Positions 25,628 to 34,973 of a DNA stretch of 64,000 nucleotides are shown here, piece by piece (positions within the stretch are counted from its first letter, which is position 1; the number at the start of each line of letters is the position of its first letter). The DNA lies in assembly GCA_947494645.1 (NCBI GenBank), contig CANLVO010000001.1:1364001-1428000 (forward strand), given 5' to 3'. The stretch is from an uncultured Litoreibacter sp. GTDB lineage: Bacteria > Pseudomonadota > Alphaproteobacteria > Rhodobacterales > Rhodobacteraceae. A program made the position numbers and the translations under genes. Under the pieces are notes generated by a model. That model saw only the letters and a program-made list of their open reading frames with translations. It did not search any database and was not told the origin of the DNA.

Positions 25628-27142
25628 ATGACTGCTTCCCTCTCGCCCCGCGCGTGCATGCTGACCGGTACAATTTTGGCGCTCATTGTGCCTGCGCCCG
25701 CCCTCGCTGATCTCAGCGCTCAAGACGTCTGGGAGGCGTTTTCAAAGCAGCTTTCGGCCTACGGCAAGCTGGAGGCAGACCTGGCAGAAGCTGGCGGCAG
25801 GCTCACGGCGCGGGCGATGAACCTGTCCACTGATGTGGACGGGCTGCGCAGCAACACCGCGCTTAGCGGAGAAATTGCGTTTCAGGAAAACAGTGACGGC
25901 ACCGTCTCGATCCTCTTTCCGGCAGAGATGACGGCCACGCTGAATGTCAGCGACAATGGCGCGGCACCAGTCAACATCACGTATGCGTTCGAGCAACAAG
26001 GCATGCAGGTCACCGCCAGTGGACAGGCCGGCAACATCACGCATGACTTCACCGCCCCGCAATTGACCTACACGCTTGAGGGACTGTCCGTGGACGGAAA
26101 GAAGATCGGCTCTCAAGTTGAGTTGGTTCTCTCAAACACAGTTGGCACATGGTTGAGCGCAGGAAACGCCGTGACGCAGGTCACTGCCGACTACACAATC
26201 GACACGTTGTCAGTGAACGCAAATTTCACAGACCCCACCACCCGCGACGAGATCAAGTTTACCGCTCGGATGAATGACCTTGCCGCCGAGAGCGAAAACA
26301 CGATCCCGGACGGGCTACAGTCCATGACCCCGCAGATGATGTTTGCAGCCGGTTTTGGCGTGGCGGCAAAGCTTGATTACGGCGAAGTGGCCTACGGGGC
26401 TGACGTAACCTCCAAGGGTCAGAACACCAAGCTGCTGGGCAGCATCGAAAAGGGCAGCCTTGATGTTTCAGTAGACGGCGATCAGGTGCGCTATACGACC
26501 GCCGCCGAACAGATGGATGTCTCAGGCAGCGTGTCTGGCTTGCCATTCCCGCCGGTTGATATCCACCTCGACACATCGAGCTTCAACCTGCTCATGCCTT
26601 TGGCCCAATCTGACGCCGCCCGCGAATTTGGCCTTGGCATTACGATGGAGGGCTTCACGATCAGCGATTTCGTCTGGGCGATGCTGGACCCCGCGCAACA
26701 ATTGCCGCGCGACGCGGCGAATATCGTGCTGGATCTGAAAGGCACCGGCAACTGGCTGATCGACATTTTCGACACCGAAGCCCTAGAGAACGCCACAGCC
26801 GCACCGGGCGAAGTTGAAAGCCTATCGCTGGAAGCTCTCGAGGTTACCGTCGCAGGCGCGTCCCTGACGGGCGATGGCGCGTTCACCTTTGACAATTCCG
26901 ATACCGTGACTTTTGGCGGCGTTCCGCGCCCTCAGGGACAGGTTGATCTGGCGCTAACCGGCGGCATTACACTGCTCGACAAGCTCACGGCGATGAATAT
27001 TGTGCCACAACAGCAGGCCATGGGGATCAAAATGATGTCCGGCTTGTTCGCGAAACCGGGACCGGGTCAAGACTCGTTGACCTCGCGCATCGAGATTGAC
27101 GCCGCAGGACGGGTTTTGGCAAATGGTCAGCAGATCCGGTAA
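25628..27142 (+). CDS. DUF2125 domain-containing exported protein
   Basis: A 504-residue protein with a Sec-type signal (MLTGTILALIVPAPALA) and a long beta-rich region of DUF2125 type. Repeated strands such as TYAFEQQGMQVTASGQAG and TYTLEGLSVDGKKIGS suggest an elongated periplasmic lipid- or envelope-associated beta structure. Function is unknown. The ATG at 25628 is preferred over the TTG one codon earlier. A DUF2125 protein of this length is common in Rhodobacterales. It converges with a regulator gene six bases away. Confidence 0.75.
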   Translation: MTASLSPRACMLTGTILALIVPAPALADLSAQDVWEAFSKQLSAYGKLEADLAEAGGRLTARAMNLSTDVDGLRSNTALSGEIAFQENSDGTVSILFPAEMTATLNVSDNGAAPVNITYAFEQQGMQVTASGQAGNITHDFTAPQLTYTLEGLSVDGKKIGSQVELVLSNTVGTWLSAGNAVTQVTADYTIDTLSVNANFTDPTTRDEIKFTARMNDLAAESENTIPDGLQSMTPQMMFAAGFGVAAKLDYGEVAYGADVTSKGQNTKLLGSIEKGSLDVSVDGDQVRYTTAAEQMDVSGSVSGLPFPPVDIHLDTSSFNLLMPLAQSDAAREFGLGITMEGFTISDFVWAMLDPAQQLPRDAANIVLDLKGTGNWLIDIFDTEALENATAAPGEVESLSLEALEVTVAGASLTGDGAFTFDNSDTVTFGGVPRPQGQVDLALTGGITLLDKLTAMNIVPQQQAMGIKMMSGLFAKPGPGQDSLTSRIEIDAAGRVLANGQQIR

Positions 27143-27148
27143 CGACCG

Positions 27149-28147
27149 CTACGGGTCAGGCTGACCCAACAGGTTGATCTTCCTGCGGGCCCGCATCTTG
27201 CTGGGCGTGACCCCGTATTCTTCGCGCACTGCACGCGCCAGCGTGTCGGACGAGCCAAAGCCTGTGGCCACCGCAATCTCGACCATCGGCATCAGAGTTT
27301 CTTCGATCATCGCGCGGGCTTTGCGGGCGCGCAGGCGCTTGTAGAATTTGGCGGGCGTGTCATTGAAGACTTTGCGGAAGACGCGCTCCAGATGGCGCGT
27401 GGACAGCCCCGCTTGATCAGTCAGCTCAGCCATCGACATCGGATCTGCGATGCTATTCTCCATCAGGCGGATCGCCTCAGTCACACGTGCATCAAAGAGC
27501 CCGGCATTGTCTGCGATGTCCTTGGGCTGCTCGGCGTCGCCTTTTCGGATCGTGTGCAAGAGCAGTTGATTGCCCAGCTCCGCCACCTGCGTTGCCTCCA
27601 TCCATGGCGCGATCAGGCCGATGACCAGCTCGGCGGTCGCGCTGGACCCGGCCGCGGTGACAATGCCGTCCGAGCGTTCTGCAAAACGCGATGTGAGGTT
27701 CGGGAAATAGCCTGTCTCCTGCAGCGTGAAGACATCTCGCCAATGGGTGGTCAACTTGCCCGGAGGTGACTTGGCCACACGAATATAGGCCGTTGCCGCA
27801 TCTGACAGCAGGACAACCGGCAAGTTGCGGCGCTGCATGGCGCGAACACGAGGCAGCCATTTCTCGGCCTGCACCCTGCCGCCCACGACAATCATCGCGT
27901 CGCCAAACCCGTGATCCGGGATGGCGGGTTCTGCCCGAACGAGCACGCCGTCTTTGCCTGTGACAAGCCCCGGCTCGGTCGAGACGTAACGCCACGCGAA
28001 CAGCTCTCTTGTCATGAGCTCATTGGCACTGCGCAAAACATGCGTGACGGCGGCAAGCTCGAACCCGCAAAACCCTTTTGAGACGAACAGCTCGAACACG
28101 TGCGGTGCCGCATCGTCGGCCTGCTGCACGACCCTAGCCGTCGACAT
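27149..28147 (-). CDS. GlxA family transcriptional regulator (cysteine-less DJ-1 domain)
   Basis: A 332-residue protein with a DJ-1/PfpI-like sensor half and a C-terminal AraC helix-turn-helix (SMAELTDQAGLSTRHLERVFRKVF and VEIAVATGFGSSDTLARAVRE). At the nucleophile elbow it reads VVLLSDAATAYIRVA, so the usual cysteine is absent and the domain is presumably a ligand sensor only. It lies downstream of the SDR-ALDH-aldolase genes on the same strand and may control them. The inducer cannot be predicted. Confidence 0.83.
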   Translation of the reverse strand: MSTARVVQQADDAAPHVFELFVSKGFCGFELAAVTHVLRSANELMTRELFAWRYVSTEPGLVTGKDGVLVRAEPAIPDHGFGDAMIVVGGRVQAEKWLPRVRAMQRRNLPVVLLSDAATAYIRVAKSPPGKLTTHWRDVFTLQETGYFPNLTSRFAERSDGIVTAAGSSATAELVIGLIAPWMEATQVAELGNQLLLHTIRKGDAEQPKDIADNAGLFDARVTEAIRLMENSIADPMSMAELTDQAGLSTRHLERVFRKVFNDTPAKFYKRLRARKARAMIEETLMPMVEIAVATGFGSSDTLARAVREEYGVTPSKMRARRKINLLGQPDP

Positions 28148-28272
28148 ATCGGGATTGTCAGGTTTGATTGCATGCTCCTTCGCGTTTGCGAGCGCACAGT
28201 ACAGCCCACCACAGCGACTGGAAAGAGGCGTTCTGCCGCGTCAAACAGCGTCTATTCGTCCGTGAAACACGC

Positions 28273-29019
28273 CTAGATACAGCGTCCGCCATCGACTTCC
28301 ATACAGACGCCGGTGACCATGCTGGCTTCGTCAGAGCACAGATAGCAGGCAGCGTTGCCCATGTCCTGCGCCGTGGAGAACCGACCAAGCGGGATCGTGG
28401 CCAAGAACTTCTCCCGCATCTCTGGCGTGTCTTCTCCCATGAACTTCGCGAGCAATGGCGTCTCTCCGGCTACGGGGTTGATCGCGTTCACGCGGATACC
28501 GCTTGGTGCCAGTTCAACTGCCATGCCTTTGGTCGCGTTGTTCATCCAACCCTTGGAGGCGTTGTACCAGTTTAGGCGTGGCCGCGGGCTGACACCTGCG
28601 GTGGAGGCGACGTTCAGAATGACGCCGGAAGCGCGTTCCTTGAAATGCGGCACCAGATGTTTCGCAGTGAGATAGACGGACTTACAATTTACCTTGAAGA
28701 CCAGATCGAAATCCTCTTCGCTGACCTCCTCCATCGGTGCGGGCAAGTGGGTGGTGCCTGCATTGTTGATGAGGATGTCTACCTGCCCGAAAGCTTCAAG
28801 CGCGTTTGCTACCATGCCTTTGACGGCCGTATCGTCTGAGACGTCAACCTGATGTGAGAGAGCCGCATCTCCAAGCTCTTCGGACAACGTCACGGCGGCC
28901 GATCTGTTAAGATCGGCAATCAGCACCCGCGCGCCTTCTGCGACGAATTTCTGTGCGATGCCTGCACCAAAGCCTGATGCGCCACCTGTCACGATAGCCG
29001 TTTTCCCTTCTAGCCGCAT
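28273..29019 (-). CDS. SDR family NAD(P)-dependent oxidoreductase
   Basis: A classical 248-residue short-chain dehydrogenase. The cofactor motif is TGGASGFGAGIA, the NNAG motif follows, and the active-site Tyr and Lys are in YNASKG. Asp after the second strand (IADLNRS) suggests NAD preference. It oxidises an alcohol or hydroxyacid; the substrate is not deducible. It follows the aldehyde dehydrogenase gene by nine bases, so they form one operon with the HpcH-type aldolase. Confidence 0.88.
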   Translation of the reverse strand: MRLEGKTAIVTGGASGFGAGIAQKFVAEGARVLIADLNRSAAVTLSEELGDAALSHQVDVSDDTAVKGMVANALEAFGQVDILINNAGTTHLPAPMEEVSEEDFDLVFKVNCKSVYLTAKHLVPHFKERASGVILNVASTAGVSPRPRLNWYNASKGWMNNATKGMAVELAPSGIRVNAINPVAGETPLLAKFMGEDTPEMREKFLATIPLGRFSTAQDMGNAACYLCSDEASMVTGVCMEVDGGRCI

Positions 29020-29028
29020 GATGCCTCC

Positions 29029-30483
29029 CTACCCATGATATGCCGCGACGGTCTTCAGGGATGTAAACCCGTAGAGCGCCTCGAACCCTTTTTCGCGCCC
29101 ATGGCCGGACAATCCTGTGCCGCCAAAAGGCAGCTCCACGCCTCCGCCAGCTCCGTAATTGTTAAGAAACACCTGCCCCGCCCGCAGCTTGCGCGCCAGC
29201 CTCATCTGCCGTGCGCCGTCGCGGGTCCAGCAGGAGGCGACGAGCCCGTATCTCGTTCCATTGGCAATGGCGACGGCGTGGTCCTCATCGCGAAACGGGA
29301 TCACGACTTGAACCGGGCCAAAAACCTCGTCTTGGGCCAGCGTGTGGTCCGGCTCATGGCACGCAAAGAGCCTTGGCGCGACATAAGCTCCTCCCTCAGG
29401 CGCATCACCAACAATTTCTCCCGAAGCGGCCAGCTCTAGGTCGCCGCCCTTGGCGATGAACCCTTCAACAATCTGCTTTTGCCGCTGAGAGACCAGCGGC
29501 CCGACATCCAGATCATCAAGCGCGGGGCCCGCTTTGAGCGAGGTGTAGCGCCCCGACATGGCATTGAGCAGCTCGTCGAAGCGGCTCTCATGCACCAATA
29601 TACGCGAAGAGGCTGAACAGGTCTGACCCGCGTTCTGAATGCCCGCATTAACCAAAAAGGGAAGCGCTGCGTCGAAATCTGCGTCCTCAAAGACCACTTG
29701 CGGGGACTTGCCGCCAAGCTCCAGAGTGACAGGCACGATATTTTCTGCCGCACTGGTCTGGATCAGTTTGCCAACACCAACAGAGCCCGTGAAAGACAGG
29801 TGATCGACATCTTCATGTGCACTCAGCGCCGCACCGGCCTGAGCGCCAGCGCCCGGCACGACATTAAGCGCACCTGCAGGAAGGCCTGCACGGCGGGCCA
29901 GCTCCCCGAAGGCCAGCGCGGTCAGGCAGGCCTCTTCCGCAGGTTTCAACACGCAGGCATTGCCCACGGCCAGCGCGGCCCCAACGGAACGACCGATGAT
30001 CTGCATCGGGTAGTTCCAAGGAATAATATGGCCCGTCACCCCATGCGGTTCGCGCAATGTGTAGACAGTGTAGCCATCAAGATACGGGATCGTCTGGCCA
30101 TGCAGCTTGTCGGCGGCACCTGCATAGAACTCCATGTAGCGTGCAAGGGCCACGACATCGGCCATCGCCTGCTTGTAGGGCTTTCCCACATCCAGCGCCT
30201 CAAGCCGGGCCAGCTCGTCTTTATGTTCGAGCACCAGCTGGCCGATGCGGGCCAGAACACGGCCTCGTTCCACGGCAGTGGCACGGCCCCAAGGGCCCTC
30301 AAAAGCGGCACGCGCCGAAGCGACGGCAGCATTGATGTCCTCCGCATCACCGGCGGCAATATCGCAAAGCGCTGTCCCGTCAGACGGGTTGATCAACGGA
30401 AGTGTTTGACCGCTCTTGGGCGCAATCCACTCAGCGCCAATGAGGCAATGGCTCGGATCAAGGCCCAGCGGGCGGATATCCAT
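29029..30483 (-). CDS. Aldehyde dehydrogenase family protein
   Basis: A 484-residue NAD(P)-dependent aldehyde dehydrogenase. The catalytic cysteine lies in NAGQTCSASSRI and the general base in TLELGGKSP. The Asn oxyanion residue is in IIPWNYPMQ, and the FTGSVGVGK nucleotide segment is present. The ATG at 30483 begins the conserved N-terminus; the upstream extension to 30543 has no family counterpart. It lies between an HpcH-type aldolase and an SDR, consistent with breakdown of a hydroxy-acid or sugar-acid derived aldehyde. Confidence 0.9.
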   Translation of the reverse strand: MDIRPLGLDPSHCLIGAEWIAPKSGQTLPLINPSDGTALCDIAAGDAEDINAAVASARAAFEGPWGRATAVERGRVLARIGQLVLEHKDELARLEALDVGKPYKQAMADVVALARYMEFYAGAADKLHGQTIPYLDGYTVYTLREPHGVTGHIIPWNYPMQIIGRSVGAALAVGNACVLKPAEEACLTALAFGELARRAGLPAGALNVVPGAGAQAGAALSAHEDVDHLSFTGSVGVGKLIQTSAAENIVPVTLELGGKSPQVVFEDADFDAALPFLVNAGIQNAGQTCSASSRILVHESRFDELLNAMSGRYTSLKAGPALDDLDVGPLVSQRQKQIVEGFIAKGGDLELAASGEIVGDAPEGGAYVAPRLFACHEPDHTLAQDEVFGPVQVVIPFRDEDHAVAIANGTRYGLVASCWTRDGARQMRLARKLRAGQVFLNNYGAGGGVELPFGGTGLSGHGREKGFEALYGFTSLKTVAAYHG

Positions 30484-30576
30484 GTCAGGCGCTCCAATTG
30501 TCTTCCATGAGCCAGGACGGCTTTGATCTGGGAGGCAGTTCATACGTTGACCCGCCGGATTGCAACCCAGCGGGTC

Positions 30577-31359
30577 CTATATCGATCCCAACCGGTCCGA
30601 GGCGTCCTTCGCTGCGGCCCGCATATGGCGGGCAAAGAGCATCACATCGATATCAGTGGCAATGAAGCTGGCCCCGAGAGCACGACACTCCTTCTGAAGC
30701 TCTTCGTCAAATGTCAGCAAACCCGCCGCCTTGCCGCTGGCGACAATTTTCTTGATCGCTCCGATCACCGCCTCATTGACCTCAGGTGCATCTGACTGTC
30801 CAAGAAAACCCATATCGGCAGCCAGATCGGAAGGACCGATGAAAACACCATCAATGCCGTCCACCTTCAAAATATCATCCAGCGCGGCGATGCCCTTTTG
30901 GCTTTCGACCTGGACCAGAAGGCAGACTTGCTCACGTGCCGTCGTGAGATAGTCTGCTACTCCCGAGAAATCCGACGCACGTGCCAAAGCAGCGCCGACC
31001 CCACGCACCCCGTGCGGAGGATAGGTGACCGCATCGACCAAGTCTTGGGCTTGGGCCGCGGTCTCGACCATTGGGATCAGCAAGTTCTGCGCACCAGCGT
31101 CGAGCAATTGCTTGATCATCCATGTCTCGCCAATGGGCGGGCGCACAACCGCGTGGCTGTCACGCGCGGCCAAGACCTGCAATTGCGCCACGATGGAGCG
31201 CAGATCATTGGGCGCGTGCTCTGCATCTATCGTCAGCCAGTCGAAACCGGCGGAGGCGCTGATCTCGGCCACGTAGGGATCGGCCAGGCCCAGCCAGCAG
31301 CCCAGCTGCAATTCGCCGTTTTTTAGCGCGGCTTTGAACGGGTTATGCGGTGCGGGCAT
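30577..31359 (-). CDS. HpcH/HpaI family aldolase
   Basis: A 260-residue class II pyruvate aldolase of the HpcH/HpaI fold. Segments WLTIDAEHAPND, PMVETAAQAQDLVDAV, VQVESQKG and FIGPSDLAADMG supply the metal- and pyruvate-binding acidic residues. It cleaves a 4-hydroxy-2-keto acid to pyruvate and an aldehyde, which the downstream dehydrogenase could oxidise. AAGGAGG lies directly before the ATG at 31359. The exact substrate (4-hydroxy-2-oxoheptanedioate, keto-deoxy sugar acid or another) is open. Confidence 0.87.
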   Translation of the reverse strand: MPAPHNPFKAALKNGELQLGCWLGLADPYVAEISASAGFDWLTIDAEHAPNDLRSIVAQLQVLAARDSHAVVRPPIGETWMIKQLLDAGAQNLLIPMVETAAQAQDLVDAVTYPPHGVRGVGAALARASDFSGVADYLTTAREQVCLLVQVESQKGIAALDDILKVDGIDGVFIGPSDLAADMGFLGQSDAPEVNEAVIGAIKKIVASGKAAGLLTFDEELQKECRALGASFIATDIDVMLFARHMRAAAKDASDRLGSI

Positions 31360-31473
31360 AAAGCCTCCTTTAAGCGAGCAAAACTTTGTGTCCCACGGGC
31401 CTCGGGATTGGCGAGACCGTTGGGGCCAGACCTACGGTCCACTTTTGCGATAATCGATTGAGTGCGCGGGTGA

Positions 31474-32871
31474 TCACCTGATGGTCTCCCAGATGTCTTG
31501 GACGGTCTCGTGAACAGCCATCACATCCTCGCGGGCACAGTCAAATTGGCCGACCGCGACCCGAATGATCTTGCGCCCCTCAAACATGCCTTGCGTGAGA
31601 TATATCCGACCATCATCGTTGAGCGCATCCACCAGCCGCTGTTGCATCGCGTCGTCGCCGGGACACCGGAAGGAGAAGAGACTGAGGATCGGCTCGGTTA
31701 CAATCTCGAACCCTTCCAGCGCGCGAATGGCGTCACAAAGCTCTTGCGTCCAAGTGACATGGTTGCGGATCCGCGACTGTAGATCCTCCAGGCCATAGGA
31801 TCGGATCAGGAACCAGAGCTTCAGCGCCCGAAAACGGCGCCCCAGAGGGATCGTCCACTCAGAGTAATTCGTCACCGCCTCACCAGAGGTCTTCAGATAT
31901 TCCGGCTCAATCTTCAACGTGTTGAGTTGCGGGGCCGCGTCATGCAGGAATTGGACGGAGCAATCAAACTGCGCGCCCAGCCATTTATGCGGGTTGAAGA
32001 CGATGCTGTCATAGCCGTCGACACCCGTCCAAAAGTCATCGCGAAACTCCGGGCAGATCATCGCGGAGCCCGCCCATGCCGCATCCAGATGCGTGTAGAG
32101 ATCGTATTTCTTTGCGATAGCCAGAATAGGCCCCAGATCATCGGAGGCCCCGACGCCTGTGCCGCCCGTGACGGCAATGATCCCAGCGGGAGTATGGCCC
32201 GCGGCGAGATCGTCTTTGATCGCTTTTTCCAACGCCACCGGGTCCATGGCGATCCGCGGCCCGTTGGTCGCAATCTTTATCAGGTTGTCCTGACCAATGC
32301 CCGCCACCCAGCAGGCACGGTCGATCGAGGAATGAACCTCCCCCGAGCAATACACACGCAGGTGCCCTTTGCCCGAAAGCCCTTCGCGGTTACCTGTAAA
32401 ACCAGTCGCGCGTTCGCGCATTGTCAGCACTGCGGAAAGCGTCGCAGAGGACGCGGAATCCTGGATCACGCCGGTATATCCCTCTGCCAGCCCAAGCGCC
32501 TGTCGTAGCCAGTCGATCATGACGCCTTCAACCTCGGTGGCGGCGGGTGAAGTTTGCCACAACATACATTGTGCCGCGACCGTGTTGACCAGTTGCTCTG
32601 CCAGCATAGACGGCGGTGCCGCATTGGCCGGGAAATACGCGAAGAAGCGCGGGTGCTGCCAATGGGTCATGCCGGGCATCACGAATGCCTCAAAATCGGC
32701 CATGATGGCCGACATGTCTTCGCCCTGCATGGGTGGCGCCTTGTCCAACTGCGCAGCAATTTCGCCGGGCTTTGTCGCCGCGCGAACCGGACGCTCTCTT
32801 AGGGTCTTGTGATACTCTGCACCCCAAGCGGCAATGTGCTTGCCCCATTCCGAATATTCGTCCCAATCCAC
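31474..32871 (-). CDS. Pyridoxal-dependent (aromatic-L-amino-acid type) decarboxylase
   Basis: A 465-residue group II PLP decarboxylase. The cofactor lysine is in VFNPHKWLGAQFD, with HLDAAWAG supplying the PLP-binding Asp and the substrate-channel His region in YCSGEVHSSIDRAC. The N-terminal PGMTHWQHPRFFAYFP segment is typical of tryptophan/DOPA decarboxylases. The product would be an aromatic amine such as tryptamine, tyramine or phenethylamine. GTG start with GGAAGG nine bases upstream. It stands upstream of the aldolase operon, about 110 bases apart, and may be separate. Confidence 0.88.
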   Translation of the reverse strand: MDWDEYSEWGKHIAAWGAEYHKTLRERPVRAATKPGEIAAQLDKAPPMQGEDMSAIMADFEAFVMPGMTHWQHPRFFAYFPANAAPPSMLAEQLVNTVAAQCMLWQTSPAATEVEGVMIDWLRQALGLAEGYTGVIQDSASSATLSAVLTMRERATGFTGNREGLSGKGHLRVYCSGEVHSSIDRACWVAGIGQDNLIKIATNGPRIAMDPVALEKAIKDDLAAGHTPAGIIAVTGGTGVGASDDLGPILAIAKKYDLYTHLDAAWAGSAMICPEFRDDFWTGVDGYDSIVFNPHKWLGAQFDCSVQFLHDAAPQLNTLKIEPEYLKTSGEAVTNYSEWTIPLGRRFRALKLWFLIRSYGLEDLQSRIRNHVTWTQELCDAIRALEGFEIVTEPILSLFSFRCPGDDAMQQRLVDALNDDGRIYLTQGMFEGRKIIRVAVGQFDCAREDVMAVHETVQDIWETIR

Positions 32872-33103
32872 AGGCTTGGCCTTCCTTTATTGGTGCAGGC
32901 CTCTGACCTGAATTGACGTGTGACACTCAGCCCTGCCGTGTTGATCGCTACAAAAAACGCCATCTCTTCAGGAGCCTTGTTTGAAGCGGGCGCTTGGCCA
33001 GACCACTTGGGCGGCAAATCTCAGGCCGCAAGCCGTCAGCGTCAAGGAGATACAGAAAACCCGCGCCTTTGTCTTTCGGCTCAAACATGCAACTCTTCGT
33101 CGT

Positions 33104-33700
33104 ATGAGCGCGCAGCATCTTTATCTAACCCACCCTCAAGTCCGGATTGATCCTGACGTGGAGATCACCCGTTGGGGTCTGAATGATGAGGGGCGTGCGC
33201 GCGTCACCGCGCTTGCGGCCTCCGGGGTGCTTGAGGGGATCGACCTTGTTATCAGCAGTGCTGAGACAAAAGCAGTGGAAACCGCCACACCGCTGGCGGA
33301 CAGCATCGGCTGCGAATTGGTTCTCCGTTCGTCTATGCATGAGAATGGCAGGGAAGCGACAGGCTTTTTGCCGCCAGACCAGTTCGAAGCCACCGCAGAT
33401 GCGTTCTTCGAAAACCCAGACAAAAGCATCAAAGGCTGGGAGACATCGCTTAATGCCCAATTGCGCATCATTGGCGAAGTTGAGGCCTGTCTCGCGCTTT
33501 ATCCAGATCAACGCATCCTCTTTGTCGGGCACGGTGCCGTCGGTACCTTGTTGCTGTGCCACTTGGCGCAACGCCCCATCAGTCGTTCCCAAGATCAACC
33601 CGCCGGAGGCGGTTGTGTCTTTGCATTTGGGGGGACGTCAAAGCACAGCGATCTCGCATGGCAAAAGATGGAGACCCTCTATGCGTCAGCCCCGTCCTGA
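33104..33700 (+). CDS. Histidine phosphatase superfamily protein, altered catalytic motif
   Basis: A 198-residue phosphoglycerate-mutase-like protein. The first motif reads LYLTHPQVRIDPD instead of the usual LxRHGxT, so the first catalytic Arg and Gly are replaced while the phospho-accepting His remains. The later features are retained: WGLNDEGRARV, SSAETKAVETA and the second His in ILFVGHGAVG. Such variants are often annotated as phosphatases, but activity is uncertain. The ATG at 33104 starts just before the motif; the upstream frame is probably leader. It is divergent from the decarboxylase. Confidence 0.75.
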   Translation: MSAQHLYLTHPQVRIDPDVEITRWGLNDEGRARVTALAASGVLEGIDLVISSAETKAVETATPLADSIGCELVLRSSMHENGREATGFLPPDQFEATADAFFENPDKSIKGWETSLNAQLRIIGEVEACLALYPDQRILFVGHGAVGTLLLCHLAQRPISRSQDQPAGGGCVFAFGGTSKHSDLAWQKMETLYASAPS

Positions 33701-33944
33701 TCCAGCGGCTCGAGTTTCTACTGCCTGAATCCGAGTGTTCGGCCACGCCTTAAGGTGTTGGCGGGCTCAGAGCTTCAGAGCAATTGCGGCACTTCTGTCC
33801 GGTACGGCGTTCACATTGGTCCTGAGCATCGCCGATCAAGCCGCCGCACAGAACCGCCTTCGATGATTTTCATTGCCATGCTGCGGTGGGCCTCCTAACC
33901 TTCCGTCACAAGACTGTTACATACGGTATCTGGGAGGATCCTTC

Positions 33945-34970
33945 ATGACTTCATTCAAGACCGCGCTCGGCGCGTCTGCTGTTGCCCTTATGGCCGCATC
34001 CGGCGCTGCACAGGCTGACAAACTGACATTCTACTGCTCTGCACAAGAAGACTGGTGCCAGCTTATGGCCAACAGCTTTCAGGACGCGACCGGCATTGAT
34101 GTGGCCATGACCCGGAAATCCTCTGGCGAGACTTTCGCTCAGATTAAGGCTGAAAGTTCCAACCCCAAAGGCGACGTCTGGTGGGGCGGCACCGGCGACC
34201 CGCATCTGCAAGCGGCCGAAGAAGGCCTGACGGCAGAATATGTGTCACCTATGCGCGACCAGCTGCATGACTGGGCGATCAGCCAAGCGGAGAGCGCGGG
34301 CAACAAAACCATCGGCATCTATTCCGGCGCATTGGGCTACGGCTATAACACCGACCTGTTGGCCGCCAACAACCTGCCGGAGCCTGCCTCTTGGGCAGAC
34401 CTGACCAAGCCTGAGTACAAGGGCCATGTTCAAATGGCGAACCCGAACTCATCGGGCACCGCGTACACAACGCTCGCCACAATGGTTCAGCTGTTTGGCG
34501 AGGATGAGGGCTTTGAGTTCATGAAAGGCCTGCACGCCAATATCAACCAATACACAAAATCCGGCTCCGCCCCGATCAAGGCAGCTGGCCGTGGGGAGAA
34601 CACGATCGGCATCGTCTTCATGCATGACGCCGTGAAACAAGCAGTGTCCGGCTTCCCGGTGAAGGTCGTCGCACCGGCTGAGGGCACAGGCTTCGAGATC
34701 GGCTCCATGTCGATCATTGAAGGCGCGCGCAACATGGACGAAGCCAAGAAGTTCTATGACTGGGCGCTGAGCGCCGAGGCACAGAACCTCGCCCTGCAAG
34801 TGAACGCGTTCCAGGTACCATCGAACAAAGGTGCCGAGACTTCGGAAAGCGCGCCAGACATGTCGTCGATCAAGCTGATTGACTACGACTTCAAAACCTA
34901 CGGTTCCTCCGACACGCGCAAGCGCCTGTTGAAGAAGTGGGACGACGAGGTGTCTGTTCTGCCGCAATAA
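33945..34970 (+). CDS. Fe(III)-type ABC transporter substrate-binding protein
   Basis: A 341-residue periplasmic binding protein with a Sec signal ending near AASGAAQA-DK. Segments KLTFYCSAQEDWCQLM, GDVWWGGTGDPHLQAAEEG and YSGALGYGYNTDLL place it in the AfuA/FbpA-like family, which includes iron, thiamine and 2-aminoethylphosphonate binders. GGGAGG lies eight bases before the ATG. It is the first gene of a binding protein-permease-ATPase operon. Iron is the likely ligand but is not proven. Confidence 0.85.
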   Translation: MTSFKTALGASAVALMAASGAAQADKLTFYCSAQEDWCQLMANSFQDATGIDVAMTRKSSGETFAQIKAESSNPKGDVWWGGTGDPHLQAAEEGLTAEYVSPMRDQLHDWAISQAESAGNKTIGIYSGALGYGYNTDLLAANNLPEPASWADLTKPEYKGHVQMANPNSSGTAYTTLATMVQLFGEDEGFEFMKGLHANINQYTKSGSAPIKAAGRGENTIGIVFMHDAVKQAVSGFPVKVVAPAEGTGFEIGSMSIIEGARNMDEAKKFYDWALSAEAQNLALQVNAFQVPSNKGAETSESAPDMSSIKLIDYDFKTYGSSDTRKRLLKKWDDEVSVLPQ

Positions 34971-34973
34971 GAC

